Shown here: positions 56,581 to 62,775 of the stretch, one piece after another
Layout of the letters: every line of letters begins with the position of its first letter
How positions within the stretch are numbered: the first letter of the stretch is position 1
Program-made: the position numbers and the translations under genes
Origin: Shewanella loihica PV-4
GTDB taxonomy: Bacteria > Pseudomonadota > Gammaproteobacteria > Enterobacterales > Shewanellaceae
DNA length: 64,000 nucleotides
NCBI RefSeq assembly: GCF_000016065.1
Contig: NC_009092.1
Coordinates: 620,001 to 684,000, forward strand
Reading direction: 5' to 3'
The notes under the pieces: generated by a model
Seen by the model: only the letters and a program-made list of their open reading frames with translations
Databases searched by the model: none
Told to the model about the DNA's origin: nothing

Positions 56581-57987
56581 GTGAGTCAATCTGACGCTAC
56601 TACGCCAAGCGGGGCTTTTGACAGTCTGCCGCTTAACCCCGCTTTGCTCGATACCCTGAAATCTATCGGCTTTCACCAGATGACGCCTATTCAGGCCCAG
56701 AGTCTGCCTGCCATCCTCAATGGGCAGGACGTCATAGGCCAGGGCAAGACGGGCTCGGGCAAGACAGCCGCCTTCGGTTTAGGCCTGCTCAACAAGCTGG
56801 ATGTGAAGCGTTTTCGTATCCAGACGTTAGTACTTTGTCCTACCCGTGAGCTGGCGGATCAGGTAGCGGCAGAGCTTCGCACCCTGGCGCGCGGTATCCA
56901 CAACATCAAGATCCTTACCCTGTGTGGTGGCGTGCCCATGGGGCCGCAGATAGGCTCGTTGGAACACGGCGCCCACATTATCGTCGGCACGCCGGGTCGT
57001 ATCATAGATCACCTGGACAGAGGCCGCTTGGATCTCGACAACGTCGATACTTTGGTGCTGGATGAGGCGGATCGCATGCTGGAGATGGGCTTTCAGCGTG
57101 AGCTGGACGCCATCATGCAAGAGGTGCCCCGTGAGCGTCAGACCCTGCTGTTTAGTGCCACCTTCCCCGAGCAGATCCAAGGGCTTAGCGAGCAGTTCAT
57201 GATCGATCCCCTCATGGTGAAGGTCGAGGTACAGCACGGCGGCGAGAGCATCGAGCAGCACTTCTACGAGTGCGGCAACAACAACGATCGCATGAAGGCG
57301 CTGCAGCTTCTGCTGCTTAAACATCAGCCCGAGAGCGCCGTGGTTTTCTGTAACACCAAGCGTGAGACCAAGGATGTGGCGGCTAAGCTGACCAATGCCG
57401 GTTTCAGCGTGGTGGCCCTGCATGGGGATCTGGAACAGCGGGATCGCGACCAAATGCTGCTCAAGTTTGCCAACAAGAGCGCCAGCGTCATGGTGGCCAC
57501 CGATGTGGCGGCCCGCGGCCTGGATATCGACGCCCTGGACATGGTGGTCAACTACCATATGGCCTATGACACTGAGGTGCATATCCACCGCATCGGCCGC
57601 ACCGGCCGCGCTGGCAGCAAGGGCGCCGCCCATACCCTCTTTAACCACGAAGATGGCTACAAATTATCCCTGCTGGCAGATGCACTTGGCCGCGAGATAG
57701 ACGGTGAGGCGCTGCCCGGTGAAGCCCTGCTGGACACCATGCCGCCTCAACCCAGAATGGTCACCATTCAGATCGACGGCGGCAAGAAGCAGAAGGTGCG
57801 TCCGGGCGATATCCTCGGCTGTCTTACCGGTGACAACGGCATAGAGGGTAGTGAAGTCGGCAAGATCAAGATCACTGAGTTCCGCTCCTACGTGGCGGTG
57901 GATCGCAAGGTGCTGCGCAAGGCACTTAACAAGATCGTCAAGGGTAAGCTCAAGGGTAAGAGTTACCGGGCGTGGGAGTTAAAGTAA
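56581..57987 (+). CDS. dbpA: ATP-dependent RNA helicase DbpA
   Basis: 468 residues, GTG start. A DEAD-box RNA helicase whose C-terminal RNA-recognition domain (about 390-468; VTIQIDGGKKQKVRPGDILG and KGKSYRAWELK) distinguishes DbpA; it binds helix 92 of 23S rRNA and acts in 50S assembly. Motifs: Q-motif GFHQMTPIQAQ, I GKTGSGKT, II DEAD at 161-164, [26 protein letters not shown]. Own promoter, terminator after the stop. Confidence 0.96.
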   Translation: MSQSDATTPSGAFDSLPLNPALLDTLKSIGFHQMTPIQAQSLPAILNGQDVIGQGKTGSGKTAAFGLGLLNKLDVKRFRIQTLVLCPTRELADQVAAELRTLARGIHNIKILTLCGGVPMGPQIGSLEHGAHIIVGTPGRIIDHLDRGRLDLDNVDTLVLDEADRMLEMGFQRELDAIMQEVPRERQTLLFSATFPEQIQGLSEQFMIDPLMVKVEVQHGGESIEQHFYECGNNNDRMKALQLLLLKHQPESAVVFCNTKRETKDVAAKLTNAGFSVVALHGDLEQRDRDQMLLKFANKSASVMVATDVAARGLDIDALDMVVNYHMAYDTEVHIHRIGRTGRAGSKGAAHTLFNHEDGYKLSLLADALGREIDGEALPGEALLDTMPPQPRMVTIQIDGGKKQKVRPGDILGCLTGDNGIEGSEVGKIKITEFRSYVAVDRKVLRKALNKIVKGKLKGKSYRAWELK

Positions 57988-58016
57988 TTAATCGCGTAAT
58001 CTAGCGCGGTGATTGG

Positions 58017-58048
58017 AAAAGGAGCTGACTTAGGTTGGCTCCTTTTTT
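58017..58048 (+). terminator. Terminator after dbpA
   Basis: AAAAGGAGC...GCTCCTTTTTT, short GC stem with a 12-nt loop and T-tract. Confidence 0.8.
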
Positions 58049-58168
58049 GTTGCCTGGGGTTTGGTGGTGGCTACTCATCGAGATATCCTATCTCTTTGTT
58101 TGAGTAGCGTTTGGCAGCATGTTTATTTGTTGAGTGAGTTTGAAGGTCGACCCATCACTGAAAATTAT

Positions 58169-58299
58169 TGCCTGCCGCAGGCTTTATGTGCAGATACGCC
58201 CGTGACACGCTGTGCGCCATCCCTGGCCGCTCTACGGTTTCATCCATGAAACCGAAGGTCACTGGCGTATCTACACTCGGTATCTAACGCCTCTTCGAT
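58169..58299 (-). repeat. Structured dispersed repeat, copy 1 (inverted)
   Basis: Read on the minus strand, it starts ATCGAAGAGGCG, has a long stem TGTAGATACGCC...GGCGTATCTGCACA, an inner hairpin GGTTTCAT-gg-ATGAAACC, and ends with the palindromic GCCTGCCGCAGGC. Two more copies lie at 60839-60968 and 61122-61304 in the opposite orientation. Confidence 0.8.
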
Positions 58300-58453
58300 T
58301 TGGCCGCATTTTGCCGTTATGGATAATGTAAATCCATTTAAAATCAAATTATTGAATTCCATACTCAGTAGGTAATAGGTTTGGAAAGCGCGTATGCGCA
58401 TCTTTTCGGATGGTATATTTAGCAAAATGCTGATAAGTTCATTATATACAGAT

Positions 58454-58521
58454 AGTTAACTGTGCGCGTTTTCACTGGTTCAACGAGGTAAACGCGCATG
58501 CGCACTAGTAAAATGTTAGCT
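58454..58521 (+). other. attC-like site 0 (left end of the cassette array)
   Basis: R'' AGTTAAC at 58454-58460, GCGCGTTT/AAACGCGC stem (58464-58471, 58490-58497), R' GTTAGCT at 58515-58521. The R' box opens cassette 1 (its complement AGCTAAC ends that cassette). No cassette is recognisable to its left, so it may be the relic of a lost cassette or of attI. Confidence 0.65.
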
Positions 58522-58531
58522 CACTACAATT

Positions 58532-59308
58532 ATGATCACAGAAAACATCAAGAAAGAAATTCTGCGAAGAATCAGAAACGCAGAAAAAGAACATAACGTG
58601 AAAGTTCTCTATGCTGTCGAATCTGGTAGCAGAGCTTGGGGATTTGAATCTCCAAATAGCGACTATGACGTTAGATTTATTTATGCTCATCCTAAAGACT
58701 GGTATGTTTCTGTTGACTTGGAATACAAGCGAGATGTTATTGAGTATGAGATCGTTGATGAGATTGATATAAATGGCTGGGATATCAGAAAGGCCTTGCA
58801 GCTATTTTCCAAGTCCAATCCAGCTTTTGTAGAATGGATTCAATCATCAATTGTTTATGTCGATGATCACTCATTTGCAAAAGGAGCAAGGCAGCTTCTC
58901 GATACTGTATATTCCGTAGAGAAAGGAATTTACCATTATCGTAGCATGGCGAAGACAAACTACAGGGGCTATCTTAAAGAAGAAATAGTGCCAATCAAAA
59001 AGTATTTCTATGTTCTTCGTCCTTTACTTTCAATCATGTGGCTCGAAAAATATCAAAAGCCAGCACCAATTGAGTTTGTAAAACTTCGGACATTAATACC
59101 CACTGGTTCAACTATAGATCAGGCTATTTCAGATCTTCTGGAGCGTAAAAAGAGAAGCCTAGAAAAAGAGTATGCACCTGCTGTTCCAGTGTTAAATGCT
59201 TTTATTGAGTCAGAACTTGATCGTTTAGAAAACTATCAAGATTCACCACAAAGAAATAGCTCACATATGGAATCGTTAAATTCACTGTTCCGTGTAAGCA
59301 TAAGCTAA
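58532..59308 (+). CDS. Cassette 1: predicted nucleotidyltransferase (COG3541/YcgL-like)
   Basis: 258 residues. The nucleotidyltransferase fold is shown by GSRAWGF-x4-SDYDVRFIY (glycine-serine loop, then the two metal Asp residues) at about 33-50 and a third acidic residue in IEYEIVDEIDI. The second part is helical (WDIRKALQLFSKSNPAFVEWI; FYVLRPLLSIMWLEKY). This family is large, the cellular target is unknown, and similar enzymes occur in nucleotide repair and in toxin or phage-defence contexts; no antitoxin-like partner lies beside it. Codon use is AT-rich compared with dbpA. The stop codon lies inside the R'' box of attC1, typical of an integron cassette. Confidence 0.82.
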   Translation: MITENIKKEILRRIRNAEKEHNVKVLYAVESGSRAWGFESPNSDYDVRFIYAHPKDWYVSVDLEYKRDVIEYEIVDEIDINGWDIRKALQLFSKSNPAFVEWIQSSIVYVDDHSFAKGARQLLDTVYSVEKGIYHYRSMAKTNYRGYLKEEIVPIKKYFYVLRPLLSIMWLEKYQKPAPIEFVKLRTLIPTGSTIDQAISDLLERKKRSLEKEYAPAVPVLNAFIESELDRLENYQDSPQRNSSHMESLNSLFRVSIS

Positions 59309-59357
59309 CAAGTAAATCCAGGTGACGCTTACGGCGCACCTGATTTGGGCGTTAACT
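59303..59357 (+). other. attC1
   Basis: R'' AGCTAAC (59303-59309), L'' AAATcCAGGTG with one unpaired C, 12-nt loop, L' CACCTGATTT, R' GTTAACT (59351-59357). Ten base-pair stem with a bulged base, 55 bp in all. Confidence 0.85.
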
Positions 59358-59373
59358 GCCCAAGAGAAATCGA

Positions 59374-59688
59374 GTGAAGTACGAGATTCAAAGACAAGAT
59401 AAAGTCATTGGCATAACCGAACTAGAAGGCGGCGATCCTCCCATGGGTTTCGTTTTTGGTGCAGTCGATCCAACGGACTTTTATTTATCGGGTGAAGGGA
59501 AAACCGACTACAAAATATATACATGTGATACCAACGAAGAGATAGCTAGTGAGTCCATTACCATTGAAGATCTTTCGGAGGCGATGGGTGAGCAATGTAT
59601 AGAAGTAACAGTTTTGGTTAAATCGGCAGAAGAATATGAAAGGTTCTTCAAACACCACCTAGATGCTTATGGCAAACAATTTAGCTAA
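59374..59688 (+). CDS. Cassette 2: small acidic hypothetical protein
   Basis: 104 residues, GTG start at 59374, only 17 bp into the cassette. No signal peptide or membrane span. Sequence is acidic with possible beta strands at the front (YEIQRQDKVIGITELEGG, then GFVFGAVDPTDFYL) and a C-terminal helix (SAEEYERFFKHHLDAYGKQ). Not recognised. Ends a few bases before attC2. Short size, lack of promoter and anonymous function are usual for integron cassettes. Confidence 0.7.
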   Translation: MKYEIQRQDKVIGITELEGGDPPMGFVFGAVDPTDFYLSGEGKTDYKIYTCDTNEEIASESITIEDLSEAMGEQCIEVTVLVKSAEEYERFFKHHLDAYGKQFS

Positions 59689-59693
59689 GCAGC

Positions 59694-59778
59694 AGTTAAC
59701 AAGCAAAGGCAGTATCGCTCACGTAAAAGGCGCGTGGGCTGGACTCGCTAACGCTCACCCCTGCTTTGGGGGTTAAAT
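59694..59778 (+). other. attC2
   Basis: R'' AGTTAAC (59694-59700), L'' CAAAGgCAG with an extra-helical G, L' CTGCTTTG, R' GTTAAAT (59772-59778). 85 bp. Confidence 0.88.
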
Positions 59779-59786
59779 CTAAGAGC

Positions 59787-60203
59787 ATGTGGAAGTTCAT
59801 CAATACAATACTGCTAGTGTTTTGTTTTTGCTTCGGGGCTGCAGAGTCAATTCTGTTCGGGGATATGATGGATATACAATGGGGAAGAGATGACTTTCTT
59901 CTGGCACCCTTAGTGTTTGGAGCTATGTGCTTTCTCTCCATATGGAGTTGTAGAATCTTTAGCAAAGACTCTAAGTGGTACACCCCTTCTTATAACATGA
60001 ACCTCTTTGCCAATGACAATCCGTTAAAATTTCCTTTCGCGTTAGGTGGTCTGTTTGCAGTATTGGGCTTAGGGGGGGGAGCTGCAGACATCTACCAAAG
60101 TAGGGAAATTAGCAACATCGCAATTATGCTACTTTTCTCCGGGATTGGAGTTTTTGCCACTGGGTTTATATCAGTTAAGGTGTTCTCCCATGAAACGATT
60201 TAA
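59787..60203 (+). CDS. Cassette 3: small integral membrane protein
   Basis: 138 residues from the ATG at 59787; an in-frame TTG at 59766 lies inside attC2 and is rejected. Four hydrophobic segments: FINTILLVFCFCFGAAES, FLLAPLVFGAMCFLSIW, FPFALGGLFAVLGLGGG and IAIMLLFSGIGVFATGFIS. No recognised domain. The stop codon is inside the R'' box of attC3. Small membrane proteins are common among chromosomal integron cassettes; role unknown. Confidence 0.72.
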   Translation: MWKFINTILLVFCFCFGAAESILFGDMMDIQWGRDDFLLAPLVFGAMCFLSIWSCRIFSKDSKWYTPSYNMNLFANDNPLKFPFALGGLFAVLGLGGGAADIYQSREISNIAIMLLFSGIGVFATGFISVKVFSHETI

Positions 60204-60266
60204 CAATCACAGGCAATCGGATCTAAGCGAGCAAGCTTGCTCCGTCCGTTGCAGTATGGGTTAAGT
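60198..60266 (+). other. attC3
   Basis: R'' ATTTAAC (60198-60204), imperfect L'' ATCACAGGCAA, inner perfect palindrome GAGCAAGCTTGCTC, L' TTGCAGTAT, R' GTTAAGT (60260-60266). 69 bp. Confidence 0.85.
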
Positions 60267-60282
60267 AACTAAAGGAAATCTT

Positions 60283-60669
60283 ATGGATAAGTTGAAAAAA
60301 GGGAATTTATTCACGCGAACAGAGATACAGCAGCTAGTTGGTGGTGAAATACAAACATACCTACCTCAGAAAAATAAAGTGATTTTAGCTGGGTGTTTTA
60401 ACCGAAAATTAAATCCTGATTGCCCAACGGAAGTTCAAGCTGGCAACGCTAAAAAAGTAACTCAAAAGGCAGCTTTACTAATTAGCCAACCAAATACTAT
60501 TTTTCCGGTTTTCACCAAAGGATCTGATACAGACAAACACTATGAGTTTATCGGAATGTACCGTTGTACAGGAGGAACAAATGCTCCAAAAGTCCTTGCT
60601 CAAGCAGAGAAGAAATCAGGACGAATCGATCAGTTGTCATACGTTTTCCAACTTGAGAACGTTACTTAA
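60283..60669 (+). CDS. Cassette 4: hypothetical protein, possibly a PUA/SRA-like domain
   Basis: 128 residues with AAAGGAAATC upstream of the ATG. The middle (VILAGCFNRKLNPDCPTEV... FPVFTKGSDTDKHYEFIGMYRCTGG) recalls the small barrel domains attached to restriction-type nucleases (SRA/YDG or DUF6697-like), which would bind modified DNA; this is a weak resemblance by eye and no nuclease motif is present. Basic N-terminus (MDKLKKGN). The stop codon is inside the R'' box of attC4. Confidence 0.68.
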   Translation: MDKLKKGNLFTRTEIQQLVGGEIQTYLPQKNKVILAGCFNRKLNPDCPTEVQAGNAKKVTQKAALLISQPNTIFPVFTKGSDTDKHYEFIGMYRCTGGTNAPKVLAQAEKKSGRIDQLSYVFQLENVT

Positions 60670-60740
60670 CAAACAAAATCAGCAGCGCCCGAAAGCGGGC
60701 CGGACGTCGCTTCGCTCCGCCGCTGTTTAGAGCATTAGCA
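60664..60740 (+). other. attC4, right end with degenerate R' box
   Basis: R'' ACTTAAC (60664-60670), L'' CAGCAGCG, inner GCCCGaaaGCGGGC, L' CGCCGCTG, but the R' position reads ATTAGCA (60734-60740) instead of GTTRRRY. Loss of the G at the cleavage point may have frozen this end. Confidence 0.7.
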
Positions 60741-60838
60741 CATACAAACATTAATCTGAAGCCCACATATATAGCTCTAAAGTTCTAATTCATTTTTGTC
60801 CAAGAATGTTTTAAAGCTAGGTTGTGCAATAACGTTAA

Positions 60839-60968
60839 ATCGAAGAGACGATAGATACTGGTGTAAACACATTTGTGACCTTCCGAGGCATGGATGCCGA
60901 GGCAGAGCTCACATGGATGTGCTCGTAGCGTGTCACAAATGTGTTTGCACATAAGCCTGCCGCAGGCA
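60839..60968 (+). repeat. Structured dispersed repeat, copy 2
   Basis: Starts ATCGAAGAGACG; long stem TGTAAACACATTTGTGAC...GTCACAAATGTGTTTGCACA; inner GGCAT-gg-ATGCC and CACAT-gg-ATGTG; ends GCCTGCCGCAGGC. Compared with copy 1, the stem has changed on both arms so that pairing is kept. Confidence 0.8.
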
Positions 60969-61121
60969 ATTCAAAACCATGAAGGTCAACGCTGCCATCA
61001 GCGAAGTAAAAACCTATGCTGCTAAAGGTTACAAGCTAAAAAACCAAAACCTTCATTCGAAGGTCTAAATTCTTTTGTCCAAAAATAAGTCAGCTTGTAC
61101 GAGTTACACAATCAACCCTAT

Positions 61122-61304
61122 ATCGAAGAGACGATAGAGCCCCAGTGTAGATACGCTAGTGAACTGTCCGTGACAGGGCCGCGTTATGACATCCATGTCA
61201 TTGCGGCATTCGTGAATCCATACACATCAGATGCCACGGCATAGTCTGTAGGGAACGTACTTGCGGCGTCTCACAAGCGTATCTGCACATCAGCCCTGTG
61301 CAGG
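61122..61304 (+). repeat. Structured dispersed repeat, copy 3
   Basis: Starts ATCGAAGAGACG; stem TGTAGATACGCTAGTGA...TCACAAGCGTATCTGCACA; inner ATGACAT-cc-ATGTCAT; ends CCTGTGCAGG. The central part is about 50 bp longer than in the other copies. The 60-70 bp before copies 2 and 3 are also related (TCTAATTC...TTTTGTCCAA). Confidence 0.75.
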
Positions 61305-61415
61305 TGATAAGTACACCAAGACGCCATGACTCGACATCCCCAGCTGTATTCGCCCTACCGGGTTAAGAAAGCGTGTGAAACTAGATGAGCTAGGCAGCCG
61401 CTAGGGTTAATCTTA

Positions 61416-61445
61416 GTAAGGTCATTTTGCGTAAGGTAATTTTGC
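61416..61445. repeat. 15-bp direct duplication
   Basis: GTAAGGTCATTTTGC followed at once by GTAAGGTAATTTTGC (one difference), 60 bp before the methyltransferase gene; it may lie in its promoter. Confidence 0.8.
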
Positions 61446-61504
61446 CTTGCAGGGCGTTTTAGTATAGATTCCGCCCTCGTTAATCTATTGGTATGTAAGA
61501 AAAA

Positions 61505-62158
61505 ATGAATAAAGAGGCCGTTGTAGCGGGTCAGGCGATCTACTCCAAGAGTGTGCTCGCCATCTATGATCTCTGGGTGCTGGGATTTTCCAATCACTAT
61601 CTGTGGAAGTGTCCTACAAAGCTGATCGCCGAGCAGTTTGCCGCCTTGACCTCAGCCAATCACCTGGATGTCGGTGTCGGCACAGGCTACTACCTCAAGC
61701 ATCATATGCCCGCGCATACCCGGCGCATCGCCTTGATGGATCTTAATGAGAACAGCCTGGCATCGGCCTCGGCCGTGGTGCGTCATCTTTCCCCTGAGAT
61801 CTATTGCCGCAACGTCCTGGCGCCGCTTGAGCTGACATGCGATGGCTTCGATTCGGTCAGCGTGAACTATCTGCTGCACTGCCTGCCGGGCACCATGACA
61901 GAGAAATGCGAGCTCTTCTCTCATCTCGAATCTGTGATGAAGCCGGGCGCCGTGCTGTTTGGCAGCACAATTCTAGGCACAGGCATCACGCCCAATGCCT
62001 TCGCGGCCAGGCTGATGGCTGTCTACAACAAGAAGGGGATCTTCTGTAATCAGGCCGACGATATCGATTCCCTGACCCAGGAGTTAAGCGCCAGATTCGA
62101 TCGGGTCAGTATCAAGCAGGTGGGCTGCGTAGCCCTGTTTAGCGCCGTGAAGCGCTAG
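61505..62158 (+). CDS. Class I SAM-dependent methyltransferase
   Basis: 217 residues. Rossmann motif I is LDVGVGTGYYLK at about 55-66, motif II IALMDLNENSLASAS, motif IV SVNYLLHCLPG. It is most like the small-molecule methyltransferases that act on secondary metabolites or lipids; substrate not predictable. The N-terminus (AIYSKSVLAIYDLWVLGFSNHYLWKC) is typical of this bacterial subgroup. GC-rich codon use marks the return to backbone-type sequence after the cassette region. Confidence 0.85.
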   Translation: MNKEAVVAGQAIYSKSVLAIYDLWVLGFSNHYLWKCPTKLIAEQFAALTSANHLDVGVGTGYYLKHHMPAHTRRIALMDLNENSLASASAVVRHLSPEIYCRNVLAPLELTCDGFDSVSVNYLLHCLPGTMTEKCELFSHLESVMKPGAVLFGSTILGTGITPNAFAARLMAVYNKKGIFCNQADDIDSLTQELSARFDRVSIKQVGCVALFSAVKR

Positions 62159-62182
62159 AGGTCGTTTCTTTCTAAACCGGCC

Positions 62183-62602
62183 TCAGCCTTCACTGCGGCT
62201 CTGGCGGTATTTGGGGAGGTCGTCGTCAATCTTGAGCCAGTCTGGCTGATTGCCCGTGTAGATGTGATATCTGGGGGCGACGGCGTTGGCATCGTCCAGG
62301 CTGGCGATGCTCAGGGTGTAGTAATCTGGGTAGTCGGTACTGCGATAGCTAATGCTGGTACCACACTGCTCGCAAAAGCCGCGACGTATGCTGTCTGAAG
62401 AGGCGTATTCCTTGGGGGGCCCTTGTAACCAAGTGACCTGGTCGGCCTTAAAATCCATCCAGCAGGCGGCCATCGCGCCAGTGCTCTTTTGGCATTGGCT
62501 GCAGTGGCAGTAATCGCTATCGAACGGCTGCGCCGACACCTTATAACGCAGCGCGCCGCACAGGCAGCCGCCTTGTAAATACTGATCGTTCTGTATCGTC
62601 AT
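62183..62602 (-). CDS. GFA-family (CENP-V/Mss4-like) zinc protein
   Basis: 139 residues. The GFA domain is shown by GGCLCGALRYKV, YCHCSQCQKSTGA (structural and catalytic zinc cysteines) and FCEQCGTSISYRS. Named after glutathione-dependent formaldehyde-activating enzyme, but most members have unknown substrates. Convergent with the methyltransferase gene; no glutathione or formaldehyde gene nearby. Confidence 0.88.
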   Translation of the reverse strand: MTIQNDQYLQGGCLCGALRYKVSAQPFDSDYCHCSQCQKSTGAMAACWMDFKADQVTWLQGPPKEYASSDSIRRGFCEQCGTSISYRSTDYPDYYTLSIASLDDANAVAPRYHIYTGNQPDWLKIDDDLPKYRQSRSEG

Positions 62603-62720
62603 GCCCGGCTCCTTGTTCGCTAAAGGCCCCTTGCTGTTTAAGGGCTACTGTCGGTAAATCGTCCCGATAAGTCAATGCCATGGTCATCCTATCGCAACTA
62701 AATGCTTAGGTGGGGATATG

Positions 62721-62747
62721 AAAAAGCCTGTCGGATGACAGGCTTTT
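62721..62747 (-). terminator. Terminator of rhlE
   Basis: On the minus strand AAAAGCCTGTC-atcc-GACAGGCTTTTTC. Perfect 11-bp stem with T-tract, 29 bp after the rhlE stop. Confidence 0.92.
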
Positions 62748-62775
62748 AGGCGTTCGTTGTTAAGTGCTAGCTCGA

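Larger units (their letters stand above)
58516..60734 (+). mobile_element. Integron-type gene-cassette array without integrase (CALIN), four cassettes
   Basis: Cassettes 58516-59351, 59352-59772, 59773-60260 and 60261-about 60734, all with the gene on the + strand and an attC-like site after the gene. For each, the R'' box at the 3' end is the exact reverse complement of the R' box at the 5' end: AGCTAAC/GTTAGCT, AGTTAAC/GTTAACT, ATTTAAC/GTTAAAT, ACTTAAC/GTTAAGT. The region is AT-richer than the backbone. No integrase gene in the window; dbpA lies on the left and a methyltransferase on the right. Confidence 0.88.

Noticed and set aside
58061..58249. 62-codon + strand frame after dbpA
   Set aside because: It overlaps the structured repeat copy 1 and has no ribosome binding site; probably repeat-derived.
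59696..59983. 95-codon minus-strand frame antisense to cassette 3
   Set aside because: It runs through attC2 and against the hydrophobic cassette gene; integron genes follow one orientation.
61020..61026. TGCTAAA, which could be the R'' box of a fifth cassette starting TTAGCA after attC4
   Set aside because: One mismatch to TGCTAAC, no gene between, and no attC stem after it.
58169..61304. CRISPR array, considered because of repeated palindromic segments
   Set aside because: Only three units, 130-183 bp, in two orientations, without regular spacers or cas genes.
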